From Pseudomonas mucoides (GTDB lineage Bacteria > Pseudomonadota > Gammaproteobacteria > Pseudomonadales > Pseudomonadaceae), in NCBI RefSeq assembly GCF_015461845.1, contig NZ_JACOPW010000001.1, positions 868,001-932,000 of the forward strand: 64,000 nucleotides of DNA, read 5' to 3'. Shown in pieces: positions 8,892-18,449 of this stretch; position 1 is the stretch's first letter, and every line of letters begins with the position of its first letter. The notes under the pieces were generated by a model. The model saw only the letters and a list, made by a program, of their open reading frames with translations. It was not told the DNA's origin and made no database searches. A program made the position numbers and the translations under genes.

Positions 8892-10286
8892 TCAAAAAAG
8901 CCGGTTGAGGCCATCGTACGCCGCTACCCGATAGGCTTCAGCCATGGTCGGGTAGTTAAACGTCGTGTTGACGAAATACTTCAGGGTGTTCAGTTCGCCC
9001 GGCTGGCTCATGATCGCCTGACCGATGTGCACGATCTCCGACGCCTGATAACCGAAGCAGTGAACGCCCAGCACTTCCAGGGTTTCGCGGTGGAACAGGA
9101 TCTTCAGCATGCCCTGAGGCTCGCCCGCGATCTGTGCACGCGCCATGCTCTTGAAGAACGCCTTGCCCACTTCGTACGGCACCTTGGCCTGGGTCAGCTC
9201 CTGCTCGTTCTTGCCGATCGAGCTGATCTCCGGAATGGTGTAGATGCCGGTCGGCACGTCATTCACGAAGCGCCAGCTGTTGTTATCGACGATGCTGCCA
9301 GCAGCCGAACGACCCTGGTCGTGGGCGGCACTCGCCAGGCTCGGCCAGCCGATCACGTCCCCGGCACCGTAAATGTTCGGTACGCAGGTGCGGTAGGCTT
9401 CGTCGACTTCGATCTGGCCACGGCTGTTGACCTTGACGCCGATGTTTTCCAGCCCCAGTTGATCGGTGTTGCCAGTACGACCGTTGCACCAGAGCAAGGC
9501 ATCGGCCTTGATCTTCTTGCCGGACTTGAGGTGCAGGATCACGCCGTTGTCCACGCCTTCGACGCGGTCGTAGTCTTCGTTGTGGCGGACCGTGATGTTG
9601 TTGTTGCTGAAGTGGTAGCTCAACGCCTGGGAAATTTCCGAGTCGAGGAAGCTCAGCAACTGACCACGGTTGTCCACCAGCTCGACCAGTACACCCAGAC
9701 CACTGAAAATCGATGCGTATTCGCAACCGATCACGCCGGCGCCGTAAACGATGAGTTTGCGCGGGGTGTGGCCGAGGCTGAGGATGGTGTCGCTATCGTA
9801 GATACGCGGGTGGTGGAAATCGATGTCGGCCGGGCGATACGGACGCGAGCCGGTGGCGATGATGATGTGCTTGGCCACCAGTTTTTCGACCACGCCGTTA
9901 GCGCAGACCACTTCGATGGTTTGTTCGTCGGCGAAGCTGCCGGTGCCGAAGAACACGTCGACACGGTTACGGGCGTAGTAGCCAGTGCGCGAGGCGACTT
10001 GTTTGGAGATGACTTTCTCGGCGCTTTTCAGCACGTCCGGAAACGAGAACCAGCGCGGCTCACCAATGGCCCGGAACATCGGGTTGGTGTTGAACTGCAT
10101 GATCTGCCGGACCGAGTGACGCAGTGCCTTGGACGGGATGGTACCCAGGTGGGTGCAGTTGCCGCCGACCTGGCGACGGCTGTCGACCATCGCGACCTTG
10201 CGCCCTGCTTTGGCGGCGTTCATTGCCGCGCCTTCTCCCGCCGGGCCGGAACCCAGCACCACCACGTCGTAGTTGTAGACAGCCAT
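8892..10286 (-). CDS. sthA: Soluble pyridine nucleotide transhydrogenase (Si-specific NAD(P)+ transhydrogenase)
   Basis: 464-residue cytoplasmic flavoprotein that moves hydride between NADPH and NAD+, mainly to reoxidise excess NADPH. N-terminal FAD site [14 protein letters not shown] (12-25); a second Rossmann motif [14 protein letters not shown] near 182-195; FAD-contact [14 protein letters not shown] near 310. In the position of the redox disulfide of lipoamide dehydrogenases it has [15 protein letters not shown], so the second Cys is Thr, as expected for the transhydrogenase rather than a disulfide reductase. SD GAGGAG precedes the ATG. In PAO1 it lies beside apbE, as here. Confidence 0.95.
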   Translation of the reverse strand: MAVYNYDVVVLGSGPAGEGAAMNAAKAGRKVAMVDSRRQVGGNCTHLGTIPSKALRHSVRQIMQFNTNPMFRAIGEPRWFSFPDVLKSAEKVISKQVASRTGYYARNRVDVFFGTGSFADEQTIEVVCANGVVEKLVAKHIIIATGSRPYRPADIDFHHPRIYDSDTILSLGHTPRKLIVYGAGVIGCEYASIFSGLGVLVELVDNRGQLLSFLDSEISQALSYHFSNNNITVRHNEDYDRVEGVDNGVILHLKSGKKIKADALLWCNGRTGNTDQLGLENIGVKVNSRGQIEVDEAYRTCVPNIYGAGDVIGWPSLASAAHDQGRSAAGSIVDNNSWRFVNDVPTGIYTIPEISSIGKNEQELTQAKVPYEVGKAFFKSMARAQIAGEPQGMLKILFHRETLEVLGVHCFGYQASEIVHIGQAIMSQPGELNTLKYFVNTTFNYPTMAEAYRVAAYDGLNRLF

Positions 10287-10420
10287 GCGTACTCCTCAGA
10301 ACAGGCCGCGGCGCCATCGGCGCCCTGCGGCTAAATCACGCCGATCTGCGGCGTGAAGGAACAATTTGGGGCCAGTGCAGAACCCGGACACAGTCTATAG
10401 AAGCGTCAACGCCGCGCACA

Positions 10421-10495
10421 TTAACCCTTGGTCGCGTCGTAGGCTAGTTTTGCCTGCACTACAACGCCAGTCTTCACCGCTTGAATCATTGCCAT
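10421..10495 (-). CDS. Possible 24-residue coupled mini-ORF after apbE
   Basis: The apbE stop codon overlaps an ATG by one base (TGATG), opening a 24-codon frame that reads MAMIQAVKTGVVVQAKLAYD followed by four more residues and TAA. This is the slot where PAO1 has a small gene next to apbE (I recall the DUF539/NqrM maturation protein), but this peptide has none of the Cys-rich NqrM pattern. It could be a remnant or chance. Function unknown. Confidence 0.2.
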   Translation of the reverse strand: MAMIQAVKTGVVVQAKLAYDATKG

Positions 10496-11511
10496 CACTC
10501 GACTTTGCCGCCACTGAGGCGTTCAAAAGCCTGATTGGTTCGTGTGACGAAACCTGTATCGGCACGAATCACAAAGAATGCACCAATGTCATGTGCCTGG
10601 GCATAGTCCCAACCCCGTTCAGGGCCGAGAATCAGCAACAGCGTCGATAGTCCATCGGCCATCAACGCCGAAGGATGAATCACCGTGACTGACGCCAGGG
10701 TGTGCAGGATCGGTGTACCGGTTCGCGCATCAAAGGTATGGGAATATCGCCGACCGTCCTGCACGAAATAGTTTCGGTAGTCACCAGACGTGGAAACGCC
10801 ATAACCGTCGACGGCAATGATGCGCTCAGCCACTTGCTGGTCATCTCGAGGCTCTTCCAGGGCAATGCGCCAGGGTGAGCCGTCGAGCTTCTTGCCGGCG
10901 GCCTTGAGTTCGCCGGTAGCTTCGGCGAGGTAGTTGTGGATGCCCATTGCGTCAAGTTTTTCGGCAATCGTATCGACCGCGTAACCGGCGGCAATGCTGT
11001 TGAAGTCGACCTCGACCGCCGCGTCCTTGCACAGCTGATCATTATCAATACGCAGGTGCTGGTAACCGACTCGCGGCCGCACTTCGGCCAGCGCTTGAGC
11101 GGTGGGGATTTTTTCTTCCCGGGCCTGCGGGCCAAAGCCCCAAAGGTTAAGCAACGGTTCCACCGTCAGGTCGAAGGAGCCTTCGCTTTGTTCCGACAGA
11201 CGCTCACCGACACGCACCAGCTTGAGGATCGGCGCGGGCATTTTCTGACAGCGATTAGCGGGCAGATCGTTGAAGCGTTCGATGTCGGAGTCGCTGCGGT
11301 AGGTCGACATTTGTTGATCGACTTCAGCGAGGATCTTTTCGACCTGAACACGAACTTCCGTCGGGGCGGGAAGCCCGGGATGGCGCAGGTACTTGATCGA
11401 ATACGTGCTGCCCATGGTCGGGCCGCCGAAGCTTTCCAGGCTGTCGCCGTTGCCACAACCGCACAAAATGCCGGCCAGCACCACAAGCCCACCCCATCGT
11501 CCAGTTAACAA
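10495..11511 (-). CDS. apbE: FAD:protein FMN transferase (ApbE), lipoprotein
   Basis: Periplasmic enzyme that attaches FMN covalently to Thr or Ser of target flavoproteins, classically NqrB, NqrC and RnfG. Visible: GGPTMGSTYSIKY near the N-terminus; the DFNSIAAGYAVD region; EATGELKAAGKKLDG; and SGDYRNYF with HTFDARTG for the C-terminal Mg/FAD site. I prefer the TTG start at 11511: GAGGGGA lies about 9 bases before it, and translation then begins MLTGRWGGLVVLAGILCGC, a lipoprotein signal with Cys19. ATGs at 11544 and 11553 are in frame, and the longest frame (to 11601) runs into a REP element. No nqr or rnf genes are beside it in this window. Confidence 0.88.
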   Translation of the reverse strand: MLTGRWGGLVVLAGILCGCGNGDSLESFGGPTMGSTYSIKYLRHPGLPAPTEVRVQVEKILAEVDQQMSTYRSDSDIERFNDLPANRCQKMPAPILKLVRVGERLSEQSEGSFDLTVEPLLNLWGFGPQAREEKIPTAQALAEVRPRVGYQHLRIDNDQLCKDAAVEVDFNSIAAGYAVDTIAEKLDAMGIHNYLAEATGELKAAGKKLDGSPWRIALEEPRDDQQVAERIIAVDGYGVSTSGDYRNYFVQDGRRYSHTFDARTGTPILHTLASVTVIHPSALMADGLSTLLLILGPERGWDYAQAHDIGAFFVIRADTGFVTRTNQAFERLSGGKVE

Positions 11512-11603
11512 ATCTTCATCTCCCCTCAAAACCGCGCCCGCCATTATGGGCATCAGAGCGCATGAGCGCGAGGTCTGCCTGCGCCCGTCAGTCAAACGCA
11601 AAA

Positions 11604-11634
11604 CCTGTGGGAGCGAGCCTGCTCGCGATAGCGG
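11604..11634. repeat. Single REP element
   Basis: One copy of the Pseudomonas REP core (CTGTGGGAGCGAGCCTGCTC then GCGATAGCGG) lies between the divergent apbE and MFS genes. Confidence 0.75.
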
Positions 11635-11703
11635 TGACCGGACTTACGACCGCCACACACAGGTGCAGCGTTTTCAAACAAGATCCAGCGTGAGTACCTA
11701 GAG

Positions 11704-13002
11704 ATGTCTTCCAATACGAGCAAAGGCAAAGCAATTTTTCGCGTCGTCAGCGGAAACTTCCTGGAGATGTTCGACTTTATGGTCTACGGCTTTTACGCCA
11801 CGGCCATCGCTAAAACCTTCTTCCCTGCCGACAGCGCCTTCGCCTCCCTGATGTTGTCACTGGCCACGTTCGGAGCAGGCTTCCTAATGCGTCCGCTGGG
11901 GGCCATTTTCCTCGGCGCCTACATCGACCGTCATGGTCGTCGCAAAGGCTTGATCATCACCCTGGCCATGATGGCCGCTGGCACGGTACTGATTGCCTGC
12001 GTGCCGGGTTACGCCACGCTGGGCGTCGCGGCGCCACTGATCGTTTTGTTCGGTCGACTGCTGCAAGGCTTCTCGGCCGGCGTGGAATTGGGCGGCGTGT
12101 CGGTGTACCTCGCCGAGATTTCGACGCCGGGTCGCAAGGGCTTTTTCGTCAGTTGGCAGTCCGCCAGCCAGCAAGCCGCGGTGGTGTTCGCCGGCCTGCT
12201 GGGCGTCGGTTTGAACCACTGGCTCAGCCCGGAACAAATGGGTGACTGGGGCTGGCGCGTGCCGTTCCTGATCGGCTGCATGATCGTGCCAGTGATCTTC
12301 GTGATTCGACGTTCGCTGGAAGAAACGCCGGAGTTCCAGGCGCGTAAACACCGCCCTACCCTGCGGGACATCATCCGCTCGATCAGTCAGAACTTCGGCA
12401 TTGTTATCGCCGGCATGGCGCTGGTGGTAATGACCACGGTGTCGTTCTACCTGATCACCGCTTACACCCCGACTTTCGGTAAAGCCGAACTGCATCTGTC
12501 GGACCTGGATGCGCTGCTGGTGACGGTGTGTATCGGCCTGTCGAACTTCTTCTGGCTGCCGGTGATGGGTACCGTGTCCGACAGGATCGGGCGCAAACCC
12601 CTGCTGTTGGCGGCGACGATTCTGGCAATCCTCACCGCTTACCCGGCCCTGTCGTGGCTGGTGGCAAACCCGAGCTTCAGCCATTTGCTGATTGTCGAGT
12701 TGTGGCTGTCGTTCCTGTATGGCTCGTACAACGGCGCCATGGTGGTGGCGCTGACCGAGATCATGCCGGTCGAGGTTCGTACGACCGGGTTCTCTTTGGC
12801 CTACAGCCTGGCGACTGCAACGTTCGGCGGGTTTACCCCGGCGGCGTGTACGTATCTGATTCATGTGCTGGACAACAAGGCTGCGCCGGGGATCTGGCTC
12901 AGTGGTGCGGCGGTGCTGGGGTTGATCGCGACGCTGGTGTTGTTCCGGGGGAATAAGCATGAGCTGCGGACGGCGAAAGCGGCCGTAGTCGGCGGCGCCT
13001 GA
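11704..13002 (+). CDS. MFS transporter, tricarballylate/citrate:H+ symporter-like
   Basis: 432-residue 12-TM major facilitator of the metabolite:H+ symporter group (CitA/TcuC/ShiA-like). Visible: N-terminal [16 protein letters not shown], the A-loop motif [11 protein letters not shown] (about 78-88), [14 protein letters not shown] in TM4, and a matching second-half motif [10 protein letters not shown] near 292. The [12 protein letters not shown] pattern and overall length resemble citrate and tricarballylate carriers; the exact substrate cannot be read from sequence. It occupies the place between gap and apbE where PAO1 carries the nqr operon. A composite repeat and a bidirectional terminator follow. 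Confidence 0.85.
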   Translation: MSSNTSKGKAIFRVVSGNFLEMFDFMVYGFYATAIAKTFFPADSAFASLMLSLATFGAGFLMRPLGAIFLGAYIDRHGRRKGLIITLAMMAAGTVLIACVPGYATLGVAAPLIVLFGRLLQGFSAGVELGGVSVYLAEISTPGRKGFFVSWQSASQQAAVVFAGLLGVGLNHWLSPEQMGDWGWRVPFLIGCMIVPVIFVIRRSLEETPEFQARKHRPTLRDIIRSISQNFGIVIAGMALVVMTTVSFYLITAYTPTFGKAELHLSDLDALLVTVCIGLSNFFWLPVMGTVSDRIGRKPLLLAATILAILTAYPALSWLVANPSFSHLLIVELWLSFLYGSYNGAMVVALTEIMPVEVRTTGFSLAYSLATATFGGFTPAACTYLIHVLDNKAAPGIWLSGAAVLGLIATLVLFRGNKHELRTAKAAVVGGA

Positions 13003-13019
13003 TCTGCACTCTCCAGCAA

Positions 13020-13104
13020 GATCGCTCCCACGCTCCGCGTCCTTGCCGAAAAGCGGACGCGGAGCGTCCATTGAGGCATTCCCACGCAGAGCATGGGAGC
13101 GATC
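13020..13104. repeat. Composite inverted repeat, second REP family
   Basis: GATCGCTCCCACGCTCCGCG at 13020 pairs with GCATGGGAGCGATC ending at 13104. Inside is another inverted pair (CTCCGCGTCC / GGACGCGGAG). The same core (CCCACGC...GCGTGGGA, GATCGTTCC) recurs at 63391, so this is a dispersed family. Confidence 0.7.
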
Positions 13105-13116
13105 AACGCACAAACA

Positions 13117-13146
13117 AAAACGCCCCGACCTAGGTCGGGGCGTTTT
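13117..13146. terminator. Bidirectional terminator between MFS gene and gap
   Basis: A perfect palindrome, AAAACGCCCCGACC / GGTCGGGGCGTTTT around a central TA, serves the convergent MFS (+) and gap (-) genes. Confidence 0.88.
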
Positions 13147-13162
13147 CATGTGTAGCTAACGC

Positions 13163-14611
13163 TTAGCGCGGGAACGCTGGCGGGTTTACACCGGCCATGT
13201 CTTCCATCACGCGAACGACCTGGCAGCTGTAACCGAATTCGTTGTCGTACCAAACGTACAGAACAACGCGGTTGTCTTGGGTGATGGTTGCTTCAGCATC
13301 CACAACGCCTGCGTGGCGCGAGCCAACGAAGTCAGTGGACACCACTTCCTGCGAATTGACGTAGTCAATTTGCTTATGCAGATCGGAGTGCATGGCCATC
13401 TGGCGCAGGTACTCGTTGATCTCTTCACGAGTGGTGGCTTTCTCAAGGTTCAGGTTGAGAATGGCCATCGACACGTTTGGCGTCGGAACGCGGATCGCGT
13501 TACCGGTCAGCTTGCCGGCCAGCTCAGGCAGTGCCTTGGCAGCAGCAGTGGCAGCACCGGTCTCGGTGATCACCATGTTCAGCGCGGCACTACGGCCACG
13601 GCGATCGCCTTTGTGGAAGTTGTCGATCAGGTTCTGGTCGTTGGTGTACGAGTGAACGGTTTCAACGTGACCATTTACGATGCCGAACTTGTCGTTCACA
13701 GCTTTGAGCACCGGCACGATGGCGTTGGTGGTGCAGGAAGCGGCGGAAACGATCTTGTCGTCAGCAGTGATATCACCGTGGTTGATGCCGTGAACGATGT
13801 TCTTCAGCTTGCCTTTACCCGGCGCGGTCAGAACAACGCGGTCGATACCCGGGCAAGCCAGGTGTTGACCCAGGCCCTCGGCGTCGCGCCATACACCGGT
13901 GTTGTCCACCAGCAGCGCGTCTTTGATGCCGTACTGGGTGTAATCCACTTCAGTCGGGTTCTTCGCGTAGATAACCTGGATCAGGTTGCCGTTGGCGGTG
14001 ATGGTGTTGTTGGCTTCATCGATGGTGATGGTGCCGTCGAACGGACCATGAACCGAGTCACGACGCAGCAGGCTTGCACGCTTGACCAGATCGTTCTCGG
14101 CGCCCTTGCGGACAACGATGGCGCGCAGACGCAGGCCGTCGCCGCCACCGGTTTTCTCGATCAGGATACGCGCCAGCAGACGACCGATACGACCGAAGCC
14201 GTACAGGACAACGTCGGTGCCTTTGCGAGCGGAAACGTTCTGCTGACCAACGACGTCAGCCAGTTCTTCACGGACGAACTGCTCGGCAGTGCGACCTTTG
14301 CCTTCGGCCTTGAACTTGACCGCAAGCTTGCCCAGGTCTACCGAAGCGGCGCCGAGCTTGAGCTCGCTCATCGCTTTGAGCAGCGGGAATGTTTCGTGGA
14401 CGGACAATTCGCTGTCATCGGACTGACGATGACGGGCAAAGCGGTGAGCTTTGAGAATCGCAATGACTGAACGGTTGATCAGGCTGCGGCCATAGATCGA
14501 GCTCACCACGTTGTTATTGCGGTAGAGCTGACCGATAAGCGGAATCATCGCTTCTGCGAGTGCTTCACGGTCGATCCATTCACCAAGACACTGGTCGGGC
14601 TTCTGAGTCAC
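13163..14611 (-). CDS. gap: Glyceraldehyde-3-phosphate dehydrogenase, long form
   Basis: Phosphorylating GAPDH with an N-terminal helical extension of about 130 residues before the Rossmann motif YGFGRIGRLLARIL. The catalytic site is SAASCTTNAIVPVLK (Cys near the middle), with a later HSYTNDQNLID loop. The C-terminal WYDNEFGYSCQVV is a GAPDH hallmark. Long forms of this type, about 480 residues, are usual in Pseudomonas (PA3001-like) and are thought to serve gluconeogenic flux. The GTG start at 14611 has GGAAGG 5 bases before it; an ATG 15 bases upstream (14626) is the main alternative, and the maximal frame to 14728 is unlikely. Divergent from mfd. Confidence 0.9.
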   Translation of the reverse strand: MTQKPDQCLGEWIDREALAEAMIPLIGQLYRNNNVVSSIYGRSLINRSVIAILKAHRFARHRQSDDSELSVHETFPLLKAMSELKLGAASVDLGKLAVKFKAEGKGRTAEQFVREELADVVGQQNVSARKGTDVVLYGFGRIGRLLARILIEKTGGGDGLRLRAIVVRKGAENDLVKRASLLRRDSVHGPFDGTITIDEANNTITANGNLIQVIYAKNPTEVDYTQYGIKDALLVDNTGVWRDAEGLGQHLACPGIDRVVLTAPGKGKLKNIVHGINHGDITADDKIVSAASCTTNAIVPVLKAVNDKFGIVNGHVETVHSYTNDQNLIDNFHKGDRRGRSAALNMVITETGAATAAAKALPELAGKLTGNAIRVPTPNVSMAILNLNLEKATTREEINEYLRQMAMHSDLHKQIDYVNSQEVVSTDFVGSRHAGVVDAEATITQDNRVVLYVWYDNEFGYSCQVVRVMEDMAGVNPPAFPR

Positions 14612-14989
14612 GGGAACCTTCCACATGTAGGGGCAGAAAAAAGGGGCTACATTATGCCGCCGACTCCCTCCCGTAGCAATGCGCGCTTGTCGTGCGATCC
14701 GTAACATTTTCTTGTTCAAAAAAATCACGCTGCGCCGAAGCCCAATAAAACCGGGGCTTCCAGCGCAGTCAATTTTTTGGAGACAACGCTACCTTGTCCG
14801 TAACCCTCCGTAACACTGGTTGGTTTTGCCACTACATAATCGGCAAATATCAGTAAAAAACCGGCGGATTTTGTCTTTACCACTACATTTCGCCAAACCT
14901 GCGTAATAGACACAGTCTGCAACTGACAGGCGGCACCCGGGGCCGCTACAATTACCGACTTTGTCGCAACGCTTGGAGCTCAACCTTCC
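14612..14989. other. gap-mfd divergent intergenic region
   Basis: 378 bases without a convincing gene. It holds the promoters of gap and mfd and two copies of a CCACTACAT motif 51 bases apart (annotated separately). Two further short direct repeats, CCGTAAC at about 14799 and CCGTAACAC at about 14808, sit near its middle. Confidence 0.6.
14824..14888. promoter_or_regulatory. Paired CCACTACAT motifs, candidate carbon-regulator sites
   Basis: TTTTGCCACTACAT (14824-14837) and CTTTACCACTACAT (14875-14888) are direct repeats 51 bases apart. The first is also framed by TTTGCC/GGCAAA arms (14825-14847). ACTACA/TGTAGT is, as I recall, the half-site of RccR, a KDPG-responsive RpiR-family regulator of gap, aceE and glyoxylate-shunt genes in P. 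fluorescens. Repeats are seen; the regulator is inference. Confidence 0.35.
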
Positions 14990-17900
14990 GTGCCCGTTCT
15001 GCGTCTACCGCTTCTCCCTGCCGCGGCAGGTAAACAGCACTGGGGCAACCTGCCCGGTGCCGCCCTCAGCCTGGCCATCGCCGAGGCTGCCAGCGCTGCC
15101 AAGCGCTTTACCCTACTGCTGACCGCCGACAGCCAAAGTGCCGAGCGGCTGGAACAGGAGCTGAGTTTCTTCGCCCCGGATTTGCCCGTGCTGCATTTCC
15201 CGGACTGGGAAACCCTGCCCTACGATCTGTTTTCGCCGCACCAGGACATTATTTCCCAGCGCATCTCCGCCCTTTATAGACTGCCGGAGCTGAGCCATGG
15301 CGTGCTGGTGGTGCCCATCACCACGGCCCTGCATCGCCTGGCGCCGACCAAGTTCCTGCTCGGCAGCAGCCTGGTGCTGGACGTCGGCCAGAAACTCGAC
15401 GTCGAGCAAATGCGCACCCGGCTTGAAGCCAGCGGCTATCGCTACGTCGACACGGTGTACGAGCACGGCGAGTTCACGGTGCGCGGCTCGCTGATCGACC
15501 TGTTTCCGATGGGCAGCAAACTGCCGTTCCGCATTGATCTGTTCGATGACGAAATCGAGACGCTGCGCACGTTCGATCCGGAAAACCAGCGTTCCATCGA
15601 TAAAGTTGACACCGTCCGCCTGTTGCCTGCGCGTGAATTCCCGTTGCAAAAAGATGCGGTCACTCGCTTCAAGGCACGTTTCCGTGAGCGCTTCGATGTC
15701 GACTTCCGCCGCTGCCCGATCTTTCAAGACCTGAGCAGCGGGATCACACCGGCCGGTATCGAGTACTACCTGCCGCTGTTTTTCGACGACACCTCCACGC
15801 TGTTCGATTACCTGCCACAGGACACGCAAGTGTTTTCCCTGCCCGGCATCGAGCAAGCGGCGGAAAATTTCTGGAACGACGTGCGCAACCGTTACGAAGA
15901 GCGCCGCGTCGACCCGTCCCGTCCTTTATTACCGCCGGCCGAGTTGTTCCTGCCGGTGGAAGATTGCTTTGCCCGCCTGAAGAACTGGCCCCGCGTGGTA
16001 GCCAGCCAACAGGACGTGGAACCCGGTGTCGGCCGCGAGCGTTTCCCGGCGCGGGAACTGCCGAACCTGGCCATCGAAGCCAAGGCCACTCAGCCATTGG
16101 CGGCGCTGGCGGGTTTCCTTGACGAATTCCCCGGACGCGTGCTGTTCACAGCCGAGTCGGCGGGCCGTCGCGAAGTGTTGCTGGAATTGCTCGAGCGCCT
16201 GAAACTGCGGCCGAAAACCGTCGACAGCTGGCCGGACTTCGTCGCGAGCAAAGAGCGCTTGGCAATCACCATCGCCCCCCTCGACGAAGGCCTGGTGCTC
16301 GACAATCCGGCCCTGGCGTTAGTGGCCGAAAGTCCGTTGTTCGGTCAGCGCGTGATGCAGCGCCGTCGTCGCGAAAAACGCGCCGACGCCAACAACGATG
16401 CGGTCATCAAGAACCTCACTGAGCTGCGCGAAGGCGCGCCAGTGGTGCACATCGATCACGGCGTCGGTCGCTACCTCGGTCTGGCCACGCTGGAGATCGA
16501 CGATCAGGCCGCCGAATTCCTCACGCTGCAATATGCCGAAGGCGCCAAGTTGTACGTGCCGGTGGCCAACCTGCACCTGATCGCTCGCTACACCGGCAGC
16601 GATGATGCCTTGGCCCCACTGCACCGTCTCGGCTCCGAAACCTGGCAAAAAGCCAAGCGCAAAGCCGCCGAACAAGTGCGCGATGTCGCCGCCGAGTTGC
16701 TCGACATTTATGCCCGTCGCGCCGCCCGCGAAGGTTATGCGTTCGAAGACCCGAAAGCCGACTACGCAACCTTCAGCGCAGGCTTCCCGTTCGAAGAAAC
16801 CCCCGACCAGCAAACCACCATCGAAGCGGTACGTGCCGACATGCTCGCGCCGAAGCCGATGGATCGCCTGGTCTGCGGCGACGTAGGTTTCGGCAAGACC
16901 GAAGTGGCCATGCGCGCCGCCTTTATCGCGGTGCACGGCGGCCGGCAGGTGGCGATTCTGGTGCCGACCACCCTGCTCGCCCAACAGCATTACAACAGCT
17001 TCCGCGACCGCTTCGCCGATTGGCCGGTGACCGTGGAAGTGATGAGCCGCTTCAAGTCGACCAAGGAAGTAAACGCCGCGGTCGCGGACTTGGCCGAAGG
17101 CAAGATCGACATCGTGATCGGCACGCACAAATTGCTGCAAGATGACGTGAAGATCAAGAACCTCGGCTTGGTGATCATCGACGAAGAACACCGCTTTGGT
17201 GTGCGTCAGAAAGAACAGCTCAAGGCCCTGCGCAGCGAAGTCGACATCCTGACCCTGACCGCCACGCCGATTCCGCGCACGCTGAACATGGCCGTGTCGG
17301 GCATGCGCGACCTGTCGATCATCGCCACCCCGCCGGCCCGTCGCCTGTCGGTGCGGACCTTCGTCATGGAGCAGAACAAGAGCACGGTCAAAGAGGCCCT
17401 GCTTCGCGAGCTGCTGCGTGGCGGCCAGGTTTATTACCTGCACAACGACGTGAAGACCATCGAGAAATGCGCCGCCGACCTTGCCGAACTGGTGCCGGAA
17501 GCACGGATCGGCATCGGCCATGGGCAGATGCGCGAACGCGAACTCGAACAAGTGATGAGCGACTTCTACCACAAGCGCTTCAACGTGCTGATTGCCTCGA
17601 CCATCATCGAAACCGGCATCGATGTGCCGAGCGCCAACACCATCATCATCGAGCGCGCCGACAAGTTCGGCCTGGCGCAGTTGCACCAGTTGCGTGGCCG
17701 TGTCGGGCGCAGTCACCACCAGGCTTACGCTTACCTGCTGACACCACCACGCCAGCAGATCACTCCGGATGCGGAAAAGCGCCTGGAAGCGATCGCCAAC
17801 ACCCAGGACCTTGGCGCAGGTTTCGTGCTTGCCACCAACGACCTGGAAATCCGTGGCGCTGGCGAGCTGTTGGGCGATGGTCAGAGCGGGCAGATCCAGG

Positions 17901-18439
17901 CGGTTGGCTTTACGCTGTACATGGAAATGCTCGAACGCGCGGTGAAGTCGATCCGCAAAGGCGAGCAGCCGAACCTCGATCAGCCGCTGGGCGGCGGCCC
18001 GGAAGTCAATCTGCGCGTACCGGCGTTGATTCCGGAAGACTATCTGCCGGACGTTCACGCTCGGTTGATTCTCTACAAACGCATCGCTTCGGCCACTGAC
18101 GAAGAAGGCCTCAAGGACCTGCAAGTCGAGATGATCGACCGATTCGGCCTGTTGCCGGAGCCGACCAAGAACCTGATGCGCATCACGGCGCTGAAGTTGC
18201 AGGCCGAATTGCTGGGCATCAAGAAAGTCGACGGCGGCCCGCAAGGTGGCCGAATCGAGTTCGCGGCACAGACACCGGTCGACCCGCTGACGCTGATCAA
18301 ACTGATTCAGGGCCAGCCCAAACGCTACAAATTCGAAGGTGCCACGATGTTTAAATTCATGGTGCCGATGGAGCGCTCGGAAGAACGCTTTAATACTGTA
18401 GAGGCGCTGCTTGAGCTCCTTATCCCGAAAACTGCTTGA
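14990..18439 (+). CDS. mfd: Transcription-repair coupling factor Mfd
   Basis: 1149-residue ATP-dependent translocase that pushes stalled RNA polymerase off DNA lesions and recruits UvrA. Domains in order: UvrB-like module (about 1-340), linker, RNAP-interaction domain (about 480-550, with VVHIDHGVGRYLGL), RecG-like helicase core with Walker A GDVGFGKTEVAMRA (about 628) and DEEH box IIDEEHRFGVRQKE (about 730), the motif QLHQLRGRVGRS (about 900), and the C-terminal TRCF domain. GTG start, family-typical length. The small CsiV-like gene starts 11 bases after the stop. Confidence 0.96.
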   Translation: MPVLRLPLLPAAAGKQHWGNLPGAALSLAIAEAASAAKRFTLLLTADSQSAERLEQELSFFAPDLPVLHFPDWETLPYDLFSPHQDIISQRISALYRLPELSHGVLVVPITTALHRLAPTKFLLGSSLVLDVGQKLDVEQMRTRLEASGYRYVDTVYEHGEFTVRGSLIDLFPMGSKLPFRIDLFDDEIETLRTFDPENQRSIDKVDTVRLLPAREFPLQKDAVTRFKARFRERFDVDFRRCPIFQDLSSGITPAGIEYYLPLFFDDTSTLFDYLPQDTQVFSLPGIEQAAENFWNDVRNRYEERRVDPSRPLLPPAELFLPVEDCFARLKNWPRVVASQQDVEPGVGRERFPARELPNLAIEAKATQPLAALAGFLDEFPGRVLFTAESAGRREVLLELLERLKLRPKTVDSWPDFVASKERLAITIAPLDEGLVLDNPALALVAESPLFGQRVMQRRRREKRADANNDAVIKNLTELREGAPVVHIDHGVGRYLGLATLEIDDQAAEFLTLQYAEGAKLYVPVANLHLIARYTGSDDALAPLHRLGSETWQKAKRKAAEQVRDVAAELLDIYARRAAREGYAFEDPKADYATFSAGFPFEETPDQQTTIEAVRADMLAPKPMDRLVCGDVGFGKTEVAMRAAFIAVHGGRQVAILVPTTLLAQQHYNSFRDRFADWPVTVEVMSRFKSTKEVNAAVADLAEGKIDIVIGTHKLLQDDVKIKNLGLVIIDEEHRFGVRQKEQLKALRSEVDILTLTATPIPRTLNMAVSGMRDLSIIATPPARRLSVRTFVMEQNKSTVKEALLRELLRGGQVYYLHNDVKTIEKCAADLAELVPEARIGIGHGQMRERELEQVMSDFYHKRFNVLIASTIIETGIDVPSANTIIIERADKFGLAQLHQLRGRVGRSHHQAYAYLLTPPRQQITPDAEKRLEAIANTQDLGAGFVLATNDLEIRGAGELLGDGQSGQIQAVGFTLYMEMLERAVKSIRKGEQPNLDQPLGGGPEVNLRVPALIPEDYLPDVHARLILYKRIASATDEEGLKDLQVEMIDRFGLLPEPTKNLMRITALKLQAELLGIKKVDGGPQGGRIEFAAQTPVDPLTLIKLIQGQPKRYKFEGATMFKFMVPMERSEERFNTVEALLELLIPKTA

Positions 18440-18449
18440 AGGACGCCGC

